Positions 1 to 5,668 of a DNA stretch of 8,366 nucleotides are shown piece after piece. Made by a program: the position numbers and the translations under genes. The DNA lies in assembly GCA_035290085.1 (NCBI GenBank), contig DATDVK010000041.1, forward strand, positions 1 through 8,366, written 5' to 3'. Position 1 is the stretch's first letter, and each line of letters opens with the position of its first letter. This DNA is from GWB1-54-5 sp035290085 (lineage in GTDB: Bacteria; Patescibacteriota; Gracilibacteria; Peribacterales; Peribacteraceae). The notes beneath the pieces were generated by a model. It worked only from the letters and a program-made list of their open reading frames with translations. It was not told the DNA's origin and ran no database searches.

Positions 1-955
1 AGCCTACCCGGTAGCGGATTTTCAGCCTGTCAGCGAGTCCAGCCGCCATGGGACGGCCCGTATCCGGGACGGGGATGACAGAGTCGATCTTGATGCCTGA
101 TTTCTTGATTTGTTCGGCCAGCGCCTCACCCATGCGGAGGCGGGCCTTGTACACGCTCACGCCATCCAGAATGGAATCCGGTGCAGCAAGATAGACCCAC
201 TCAAAGATGCAGGGGCTGAGTTTGCTCTTCTGGCACTGGCAGGAGTGGAGACGGTTCTTATGATCAATGAACACTGTCTCCCCGGGCTCAATGTCGCGGA
301 CAAACTCAAAGTCCAGTGCCCTGAATGCCGTGTTTTCCGAAGCGATAATGTACTCCTCCTTCATGCCATATTTGCGTTTCCCGAGCTGAAGCGGCCGGAT
401 ACCATACGGGTCACGGAATCCGACAATCCCGTGGCCGCCAATGAGTGCGACGGCGGAGTATGCGCCGGTGCACTTGCGGAACACCGTACGGACTGCTTTG
501 AACACGTGTTCCGGAGTGAGCTTCTGCGGTTTGGTATTGCGGAGTGCGACTGAGAACACGTTGAGGAGCACTTCTGAGTCGGAGTTGGTATTGAGGTGGC
601 GGTAGTCTTTCTCAAGCAGTTCTTTTGCGAGTGCCGCGGCGTTCGTAAGGTTTCCGTTGTGCGCGAGTGCGATGCCGAAGGGAGTATTCACGAAGAATGG
701 TTGCGCTTCGAATTCGCTGGAACATCCTGCAGTGGGGTATCGCACGTGCCCGATGCCCATGGGACCGCGCAGCCTCGCGAGAGATTTGGTATGGAAGACA
801 TCACGTACCATGCCGTTAGCTTTCTTGAGGTGGAATTGGCTGTTGTACGTCATGATGCCGGCGGCATCCTGTCCCCGGTGTTGGAGCAATATAAGACCAT
901 CGTAGAGGTCCTGAATGACGTCCTGGAAGCCGGAAACTGCAATAATTCCGCACAT
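1..955 (-). CDS. purF: Amidophosphoribosyltransferase, 3' part cut off by window edge
   Basis: PurF transfers the amide nitrogen of glutamine to PRPP, giving 5-phosphoribosylamine, the first committed step of purine synthesis in the cytoplasm. The first 318 codons lie in the window. The start at 953-955 gives MCGIIAV, so the N-terminal nucleophile is Cys2 with no propeptide, as in the E. coli-type rather than the Bacillus-type enzyme. The class II glutaminase domain follows: QHRGQDAAGI near residue 25, GHVRYPTAG near 70 (the Arg that binds glutamine), AHNGNLTN, and NTNSDSE with Asp126. Next come GFRDPYGIRPL and the entry to the phosphoribosyltransferase domain, ending near VIPVPDTGRPMAAG. The PRPP loop and C-terminus fall beyond base 1. 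Whether residues for an Fe-S cluster exist cannot be judged. It lies 123 bp downstream of folD on the same strand and has no Shine-Dalgarno sequence. Confidence 0.96.
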   Translation of the reverse strand, partial: MCGIIAVSGFQDVIQDLYDGLILLQHRGQDAAGIMTYNSQFHLKKANGMVRDVFHTKSLARLRGPMGIGHVRYPTAGCSSEFEAQPFFVNTPFGIALAHNGNLTNAAALAKELLEKDYRHLNTNSDSEVLLNVFSVALRNTKPQKLTPEHVFKAVRTVFRKCTGAYSAVALIGGHGIVGFRDPYGIRPLQLGKRKYGMKEEYIIASENTAFRALDFEFVRDIEPGETVFIDHKNRLHSCQCQKSKLSPCIFEWVYLAAPDSILDGVSVYKARLRMGEALAEQIKKSGIKIDSVIPVPDTGRPMAAGLADRLKIRYRVG

Positions 956-1049
956 GCTACGGTTGGGCAGGTGAGTGATGCACGCTGAAACACGCCAAGA
1001 GGGTGCGTGAGGCAGCCGTCTTATCCGTATCATGACTGTTCATGAAAGC

Positions 1050-1077
1050 ATTGTAGAGATGCCGGGCAGGAACGCAA
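1050..1077 (-). promoter_or_regulatory. Possible sigma70-type promoter for purF
   Basis: Read on the minus strand, TTGCGT (1072-1077) and TACAAT (1050-1055) are separated by 16 bp. The -10 matches 5 of 6 consensus bases and the -35 only 3 of 6. A start near 1043 would give a leader of about 88 nt before the purF ATG at 955. Its -35 lies just past the folD stop codon (1079-1081), so purF could be transcribed independently of folD. The leader contains a small CACGC/GCGTG inverted repeat (991-995 and 1005-1009) with a 9-nt loop, too weak to call a regulatory element. Confidence 0.35.
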
Positions 1078-1078
1078 G

Positions 1079-1930
1079 CTACGCCGCCTCAAGTTGCCGT
1101 TCTTTCGCACGCACACAATTCCGCAGGAGGCTCGCCACGGTCATGGGTCCCACGCCGCCGGGCACCGGGCTGATGGCGGAAACTTTCTTTTTCAGCGCTT
1201 CAAAATCTGTGTCCCCTCGGAGTCCGTCTTTCGTACGGGTAATGCCGATATCTACGACGACAGCGCCTTCTTTCACCATGTCAGCCGTGATGAGGCCGGG
1301 CTTTCCGACGGCAACGGCGAGGATGTCGGCTTCACGCGTGTGTCTCGCGAGGTTTTTGGTGTAGATGTGGCACGTCGTGACAGTTGCATTTCTATTCAGC
1401 AGCATGATGCTGAGTGGCTTACCGACGGTGTTGCTGTGCCCGACGACGACAGCATCTTTTCCCTCGATCTGGATGTGGTAGTAGTCCAGCAATGCGATCA
1501 CTCCTGAGGGAGTGGCCGGAGGGAGGTGTTCGAATTCCGTGGAGAGGAACATCTTGCCAAGGTTGTAAGCGCAGAACCCGTCCACGTCTTTCTTGGGGTC
1601 GATCTGCCGGATGATTTGGGGGACGTGCTTCTGCAGGTGCCCCGGCAGCGGGAGCTGGACGAGGAAGCCTGTGACATCGGCATCTGCGTTCAGGTCATCG
1701 ACCAGTGCCATCAGCGTGGGAAGATCTGTGGTGGCGGGGAGATGCTTGTGCTCGCTGCGCATCCCGATTTTCTCGCAGCTCTTCAATTTCTGCGTGATGT
1801 AGCTTGCACTCGCAGGATCGTCGCCCACCTGAATGACGACGAGCTTGGGATCGAGCTCCTGCACTTTCGGCTTGAGGGAAGCAAGCAGGGCGTCTGCCGC
1901 TTTCCGGCCGTCGAGGAGGGTGAAGGACAT
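1079..1930 (-). CDS. folD: Bifunctional methylenetetrahydrofolate dehydrogenase / methenyltetrahydrofolate cyclohydrolase
   Basis: FolD oxidises 5,10-methylene-THF to methenyl-THF with NADP+ and hydrolyses it to 10-formyl-THF, the formyl donor for purine synthesis and initiator tRNA. The 283-aa product has the usual length. Visible family motifs are GDDPASASYITQKLKSCEKIG (Tyr44 and catalytic Lys48), VQLPLP (91-96), PKKDVDGF (112-119, Asp117), TPSG (140-143), the Rossmann-fold motif GHSNTVGKP (164-172; His replaces the more usual Arg) and PGGVGPMT (257-264). I chose the ATG at 1928-1930, which gives MSFTLLDG. An in-frame ATG at 1990 would add 20 residues encoded by pyrimidine-rich repeat DNA and resembling a membrane helix, unlike any FolD I know. 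The gene sits between tmk (upstream) and purF (downstream). A TATACT lies 6 nt before the ATG and no Shine-Dalgarno sequence is present, so the mRNA may be leaderless. Confidence 0.96.
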   Translation of the reverse strand: MSFTLLDGRKAADALLASLKPKVQELDPKLVVIQVGDDPASASYITQKLKSCEKIGMRSEHKHLPATTDLPTLMALVDDLNADADVTGFLVQLPLPGHLQKHVPQIIRQIDPKKDVDGFCAYNLGKMFLSTEFEHLPPATPSGVIALLDYYHIQIEGKDAVVVGHSNTVGKPLSIMLLNRNATVTTCHIYTKNLARHTREADILAVAVGKPGLITADMVKEGAVVVDIGITRTKDGLRGDTDFEALKKKVSAISPVPGGVGPMTVASLLRNCVRAKERQLEAA

Positions 1931-1936
1931 GGTTGT

Positions 1937-1942
1937 AGTATA
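1937..1942 (-). promoter_or_regulatory. Possible -10 element giving a leaderless folD transcript
   Basis: On the minus strand TATACT (5 of 6 matches to TATAAT) ends 6 nt before the folD ATG, so transcription would begin at or within a base or two of the start codon. No convincing -35 is present at 15-19 bp; the upstream DNA is pyrimidine-rich repeat. This is a positional inference only. Confidence 0.35.
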
Positions 1943-2030
1943 GAGGAAACTGAGGAAACAGACGAAACAGAAGAGTAAGAGGAGATCCATTCTCCCATTC
2001 TTTCTGCTGTATCTTTCATCTGTTTCCTCT
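1943..2030. repeat. Inverted and tandem purine/pyrimidine repeat between tmk and folD
   Basis: The left side carries imperfect 9-bp units of the form GAGGAAACN in tandem from 1943 to about 1970. The right side carries the complementary pattern around CTGTTTCCTCTT. The 16 bases at 1952-1967 (GAGGAAACAGACGAAA) pair with 2014-2029 (TTTCATCTGTTTCCTC) with one non-Watson-Crick position, which is G-U in the minus-strand RNA, around a 46-nt loop. Repeated units allow other registers. In the tmk-to-folD direction the structure lies downstream of the tmk stop and directly upstream of folD, so it could attenuate or terminate transcription, or protect the tmk 3' end. There is no terminal T-run of the classic kind. 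Confidence 0.6.
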
Positions 2031-2065
2031 TCTTCCTCTGTTTCTTCTGAATCCTCATCAAGGTT

Positions 2066-2683
2066 CTACAGCTTCGCGATACTCTCCCGTGAGATAGGCC
2101 CGAAGTGCTCCTGTACCTTCTGCCAGATGATGTCTGCCACCGCGTCCTTGTCGGGAGAGGTGTCGATGAAGATGGTTGTGGGTTCTTCTACGGAGCGGTA
2201 CCCCTCGTAGATGTGTTTCTGGAAAAGAGCATTCTCGTACTGGTCGTGAATCTCCCTCTTCCCGAGCCGTTCAAGGCAGACTGCGAGAGGGGGGAGCGTG
2301 ATGATCGTGAAATCAGGGGTGGGGAATGTGCGGTTGAGGTCTTTGAGCCACTCTTCATCCAGCCCGAGTGCTTTTCCGTAGATGAACGTGGAGAGGGCGT
2401 ACCGGTCAGAAATGACGATTTTACCTTCTCTCAGAGCCGGTTCAATGACATCCCGGACGTGCTGTGCCCGGTCTGCTGTGAAGAGCAGCTGCATGGCATC
2501 TGCCGGCGGCAGGGCCTCCGAGCGCAGCAGAGCGCGGATTTCGCGTCCAATAAGCCCGTCCGTCGGTTCCGAGGTGAGGAGGACATCGTGGCCCTCTGCA
2601 CGCAGGCGATCGGCCAGCATTTGGCTCTGGCGAGTGGTTCCGCTGCCATCCGGGCCTTCGAAGACAATGAAGCTGCCAGCCAT
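2066..2683 (-). CDS. tmk: Thymidylate (dTMP) kinase with variant Walker A motif
   Basis: Tmk phosphorylates dTMP to dTDP using ATP, an essential step of dTTP supply. The 205-aa product has normal family length. It shows the P-loop region FEGPDGSGTTRQ (residues 8-19), the TSEPTDG segment (38-43) in place of the usual TREPGG, FTADRAQH (68-75), the family signature SDRY (Asp93, Arg94) and a lid-like Lys/Arg segment near 139-147. The oddity is in the P-loop: the invariant lysine of GxxxxGK(S/T) is Thr16 (codon ACC), followed by Thr17 and Arg18. The rest of the fold looks intact, so this is more likely a functional variant than a pseudogene. It is first in the tmk-folD-purF series and shares a 59-bp divergent promoter region with the rightward membrane/Clp pair. 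The ATG at 2681-2683 lacks a properly spaced Shine-Dalgarno sequence. Confidence 0.93.
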   Translation of the reverse strand: MAGSFIVFEGPDGSGTTRQSQMLADRLRAEGHDVLLTSEPTDGLIGREIRALLRSEALPPADAMQLLFTADRAQHVRDVIEPALREGKIVISDRYALSTFIYGKALGLDEEWLKDLNRTFPTPDFTIITLPPLAVCLERLGKREIHDQYENALFQKHIYEGYRSVEEPTTIFIDTSPDKDAVADIIWQKVQEHFGPISRESIAKL

Positions 2684-2689
2684 ATTGGG

Positions 2690-2718
2690 TTCAAATCCTA
2701 CAGGAAAAATGGTATAAT
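2690..2718 (+). promoter_or_regulatory. Extended -10 promoter for the membrane protein / Clp unit
   Basis: TATAAT at 2713-2718 is a perfect -10, preceded by TG at 2710-2711 (TGG-TATAAT, an extended -10). TTCAAA at 2690-2695 is a 4/6 match to the -35 with a 17-bp spacer. A start near 2725 would leave a leader of about 18 nt before the ATG at 2743. This is the clearest promoter in the window. Confidence 0.7.
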
Positions 2719-2736
2719 CTCGAGATACTTTATACC
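2711..2736. promoter_or_regulatory. Dyad spanning two face-to-face -10 elements (possible operator)
   Basis: GGTATAA (2711-2717) and TTATACC (2730-2736) form a perfect 7-bp inverted repeat around 12 bp, which include a separate 10-bp palindrome ATCTCGAGAT (2717-2726). The left arm contains the rightward TATAAT. The right arm contains TATAAA when read leftwards (2729-2734), a plausible -10 for tmk, though no good -35 for it is visible. The two predicted starts (about 2725 rightwards, 2722 leftwards) nearly coincide, so two polymerases could not occupy both promoters at once. A repressor bound to the dyad would silence both. Confidence 0.5.
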
Positions 2737-2742
2737 TAAAGA

Positions 2743-3159
2743 ATGATTGGTGTCCTCCAAGTCATCTGGCTGCTTCCGGGCCTCTTCCTAGGCTCATTCC
2801 TCCCGTGGTACTTCTTTGAGGAGCCGAAGCACATCGTGAAGACGTACATTCTGTATGCCAGGGCTTTCCATGAAATCGTCTCGATCAAGTTCCTGCTCCT
2901 CACGCTCATCAGCCCCTGGAAGAGCATCCGGGACGAGTATCCCTCCGGCGGGTTTAACCTCGGTGAGTTTGCCCAGTCACTCACGCTCAATATCACTTCC
3001 AGGGTGATCGGTTTCCTGTTCCGCATCGTGACGCTGACGATTGGGCTTGCCATGCAGGTTGCTCTCTTCGTCGGTTTCTTGGCGTACATCATTCTCTGGT
3101 TCTTCTACCCCGGGATACTCATCGCCGGGATTGCATATTTCACGAGCACAAGTCTCTAA
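2743..3159 (+). CDS. Small multi-span membrane protein of unknown function
   Basis: I do not recognise a named family. The 138-aa product starts with a hydrophobic segment (about residues 3-25), has a moderately hydrophobic stretch at 43-58 ending in a SPWK motif (57-60) followed by a charged/polar loop SIRDEYPSGG, and then a long hydrophobic region from about 86 to 132 that can hold two helices. Three or four membrane passes are likely. There is no cleavable signal peptide or obvious catalytic motif. Its TAA stop (3157-3159) directly abuts the ATG of the membrane-anchored Clp-like ATPase with no spacer, so the two are almost certainly cotranscribed and probably translationally coupled. A role as membrane partner or anchor of that ATPase is inference from this arrangement. 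Transcription probably starts at the extended -10 promoter just upstream; no Shine-Dalgarno sequence is seen. Confidence 0.85.
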   Translation: MIGVLQVIWLLPGLFLGSFLPWYFFEEPKHIVKTYILYARAFHEIVSIKFLLLTLISPWKSIRDEYPSGGFNLGEFAQSLTLNITSRVIGFLFRIVTLTIGLAMQVALFVGFLAYIILWFFYPGILIAGIAYFTSTSL

Positions 3160-5613
3160 ATGTCCTCTCTCCGTTTCGATCTCTGGCCCACACGCGCCTT
3201 TGCGGCACTCGTGCTGAAGAATACGTTCTTAAGCCCAATCGCGCTTCTGGTCTATGTGCTGGTTCTGGCACCGTTCTGGCTCAGATCCACCGCAACCGGG
3301 GACTACACCACCGTTGCGTTCATCACCGCGTTGCTGTTCTTCGGTCTGTACGTGGAGAACCTCTTCATCAGGCGGAAGCTCGAGCATGACGAGGAGCCTG
3401 TGATTTCGAAGAACAACCTCGGATGCTACATCACGTTTGCCGTGGTGCGGCGTTTGCGGAACCGGGGCAATGTCACGCTTCCGAAGCTGCTCCTTGCGGC
3501 GTCGGGGACGAGGAGGGGTCTCTTCATTCTGCGTCAGCTCGGGAAGGAGCAGAAGGAGTTCCTGCAGCGTTGCATGGAGGGAGTTTCAAAGCGGGATGAT
3601 GTGCTCCTCTTCATTGGTGAAGCAGTGGAATGTGCGAAGGAACTGGGGGAGAAACGCGTGGATTCCAATGCCATCCTGTTCGCGTTCTTCAAGCGGGGGG
3701 GAGTGTTCAAAGAGTTCCTGAACGAGTGCGACGTGTCGCTGGATGACATGCGCACCATTCTGAAGTGGGAGGGATTCCACGAGAAAATCTCGCAGAGGGA
3801 ATGGCTGTTCCATCCCCACCGCCTCGTGCGTTCCCTTGGGACCATCGGGCGCTCATGGGTACAGGGATACACCAACGATCTCGACATGATCACCCGGGAC
3901 GTGAGTGGCTACGTGGTGTGGGAGGGGGAGCACCGCGGCGTCCTCGTGCATGAGAGGGAAATAGAGATTGCGGTGCAGGTGCTCTCGCGTGCGAGCCAGC
4001 GCAATATGCTTGTCGTGGGTTCTGTGGGAGCAGGGAAGAGAACGCTCGTGCAGAATGTGGGATATCTGCTGCGCAAGCAGGAGTTGGAGAAGGGCCTCCC
4101 GCTCACACGGCAGCTCGTTCTCAAGACGGAGGAACTCATGTCCGGGTTCAGCAAGCCGGATGAGGTGCTGCTCCGTGCGCTGAAGAAGGGTGAGAAAGCG
4201 GGGAAAGTGCTCCTTATCATTGAGAACGTTGCGCTCATCCTGCGGTCGAAGGATACAAATCTGCGCAATGTTTTCACAAAGTTCCTGGAATCAAACAAGG
4301 TTTCCATGTTCGCTATCGCCGTTGGGGAGGATTACCACAACTTCGTGAAGACGGATCCGGTGCTCGACGGCTTGTTTGAGAAGGTGTACCTCAGCGACAC
4401 GACGGATGATGAGACAATAGCTGTGCTCATGATGCGGTACTTCGAGCTGGAGAGGAAGTACAAGGTGCATGTGACATACCGCGCATTCAAGTCGCTCATG
4501 GCGCTCTCCAAACGGTTCATTGGAAAAGGGGCGATGCCGGGCAAGGCGAGGGAAGTGCTGGATGACGCAGTGATTTCCGCGCGTGACGATCACAGGAAGT
4601 ACGTGGGAGATGAGCACATCCGCAAGGCGGTCTCGCTGAAGGCACACATGGATGTGACCGAAATTTCCGGTGACGAGAAGCAGAAGCTCCTGCGCCTGGA
4701 AGACGCACTCAAATCGAGCATCATGGGGCAGGATAAATCCGTGGAGTCGCTCGTGAGCACACTCAAGCGCGCCCGGCTAGACATCAACGCAGGCAAGCGT
4801 CCGCTCGGCACGTTCCTCTTCCTCGGGCCGACGGGTGTGGGGAAGACGCACACGGCCAAGGTGCTTGCGCGCGAGTACTTCGGGAGCACCGATGCGCTCA
4901 TTCGCCTGGACATGAACGAGTACAGCAACGAGGATTCGATTTTCGGCATCATCGGTGATCCGAATCCCAGCGAGAAGTCGGAAGGGTTCCTTACCAAGCA
5001 GGTGCAGGACAGGCCGTTCGCTCTCATCCTGCTCGACGAGATCGAGAAAGCGCACCAGAAGGTGCTCAACCTGTTTCTGCAGATTCTCGATGAAGGGAAG
5101 CTCACGGACAGCCGGGGGGTCACCACGGATTTCCGCAACACCATCATCATCGCCACCTCCAATGCGGGTGCCCTCTTCATCCGTGATTTCATAAAAGAGA
5201 ACAAGGGCAAGACCAGGGAGGAGTTCAAGGCAGCGCTCATGGATACCATCCTCAAGGAGAAGATCTTCTCACCGGAGTTTGTGAACCGCTTCGATGAGAT
5301 CATCCTCTACTACCCGCTCTCCATCCAGGAAGCAATCAAAGTTGCGCTCATTATGCTCCAGGACATCGTGAAGGAGATCGAGGAGAAGAAGGGGTACATC
5401 GTGAGAGTGGAGGAGGATGTGGTGGTGGAAATCGTGAAGGAGGGGTACTCCATAGAGTTCGGCGCGCGCGAAATGCGGCGCGTCATCCTCGATATGATCG
5501 AAAACTTCCTCGCGGAGTATCTGTTGAGGAACGATGTGAAGCGGGGAGATCAGATTCTCATCCGGCGCCAGGATGTGGTCTCAGATAAGCCGAAAACAGA
5601 GAGTAGGTTGTAG
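3160..5613 (+). CDS. Membrane-anchored, divergent ClpC/ClpB-like double AAA+ ATPase
   Basis: This 817-aa protein has two predicted membrane helices (about residues 22-40 and 51-68) joined by a short loop, placing the rest in the cytoplasm. A divergent Clp-N double repeat follows (about 86-205; the second half ending VDSNAILFAFFKRGG...NECDVSLDDM fits the Clp-N pattern well). AAA+ domain 1 (about 235-495) is degenerate: Walker A is GSVGAGKR (287-294), Walker B reads LLIIEN with E355-N356 in place of Asp-Glu, and the usual arginine-finger RRF is GLF (404-406). AAA+ domain 2 keeps Walker A GPTGVGKT (556-563), Walker B LILLDE (Asp626, Glu627), sensor-1 Asn668, arginine finger Arg710 and sensor-2 GAR (768-770). 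No ClpB/ClpC coiled middle domain fits between the ATPase domains. The GYVG pore loop of domain 2 is missing, and no IGF/VGF-like ClpP-binding tripeptide follows sensor 1. Automatic annotation would call it clpC, but protease partnership and substrate threading are doubtful. Confidence 0.9.
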   Translation: MSSLRFDLWPTRAFAALVLKNTFLSPIALLVYVLVLAPFWLRSTATGDYTTVAFITALLFFGLYVENLFIRRKLEHDEEPVISKNNLGCYITFAVVRRLRNRGNVTLPKLLLAASGTRRGLFILRQLGKEQKEFLQRCMEGVSKRDDVLLFIGEAVECAKELGEKRVDSNAILFAFFKRGGVFKEFLNECDVSLDDMRTILKWEGFHEKISQREWLFHPHRLVRSLGTIGRSWVQGYTNDLDMITRDVSGYVVWEGEHRGVLVHEREIEIAVQVLSRASQRNMLVVGSVGAGKRTLVQNVGYLLRKQELEKGLPLTRQLVLKTEELMSGFSKPDEVLLRALKKGEKAGKVLLIIENVALILRSKDTNLRNVFTKFLESNKVSMFAIAVGEDYHNFVKTDPVLDGLFEKVYLSDTTDDETIAVLMMRYFELERKYKVHVTYRAFKSLMALSKRFIGKGAMPGKAREVLDDAVISARDDHRKYVGDEHIRKAVSLKAHMDVTEISGDEKQKLLRLEDALKSSIMGQDKSVESLVSTLKRARLDINAGKRPLGTFLFLGPTGVGKTHTAKVLAREYFGSTDALIRLDMNEYSNEDSIFGIIGDPNPSEKSEGFLTKQVQDRPFALILLDEIEKAHQKVLNLFLQILDEGKLTDSRGVTTDFRNTIIIATSNAGALFIRDFIKENKGKTREEFKAALMDTILKEKIFSPEFVNRFDEIILYYPLSIQEAIKVALIMLQDIVKEIEEKKGYIVRVEEDVVVEIVKEGYSIEFGAREMRRVILDMIENFLAEYLLRNDVKRGDQILIRRQDVVSDKPKTESRL

Positions 5614-5667
5614 CTTGTAGCGAGGAACAAATTCCACTGCTACAAGCTACTCACTACAAGCTACAAG
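5604..5667. terminator. Heptamer-repeat hairpin between convergent genes (probable bidirectional terminator)
   Basis: The spacer is built from CTACAAG heptamers: units at 5640-5646, 5654-5660 and 5661-5667, a variant at 5647-5653, and inverted copies on the left side starting inside the Clp-like gene's stop codon. GTAGCTTGTAGC (5610-5621) pairs perfectly over 12 bp with 5639-5650, with an inner GGAA-CAAA-TTCC mini-hairpin (5624-5635). Alternatively 5608-5620 pairs perfectly over 13 bp with 5654-5666. Both structures lie between the stop of the rightward Clp-like gene (5611-5613) and the stop of the leftward gene (5669-5671). No strong T-run follows in the rightward direction; leftwards a short TTTT lies about 10 nt beyond. 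It probably separates the two convergent transcripts. Confidence 0.65.
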
Positions 5668-5668
5668 C

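Noticed and set aside
991..1009. CACGC/GCGTG hairpin in the purF leader as an attenuator or riboswitch
   Set aside because: Only a 5-bp stem with a 9-nt loop, no following T-run, and no match to a purine or PRPP/ppGpp riboswitch core that I can recognise.
1526..1978. Plus-strand open frame ending in an acidic EETEETDETEE tail
   Set aside because: It lies antisense to folD over nearly all its length, has no recognisable domain, and the acidic tail is just the purine-rich repeat read in frame.
1931..1990. In-frame upstream ATG extending FolD by 20 residues into a hydrophobic N-terminus
   Set aside because: The extension is a translation of the pyrimidine-rich repeat and FolD is a soluble enzyme; the family start matches the ATG at 1930.
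2686..2701. GGGTTCAAATCC resembling a tRNA T-arm, suggesting a tRNA or integration-site relic
   Set aside because: The flanking bases do not form a 5-bp T-stem, no acceptor or anticodon arm fits around it, and the bases to the left are the tmk start.
4590..5303. Long minus-strand open frame (237 codons) opposite the Clp-like gene
   Set aside because: It is the antisense shadow of the conserved AAA+ domain 2; composition is Ser/Arg-rich with no domain.
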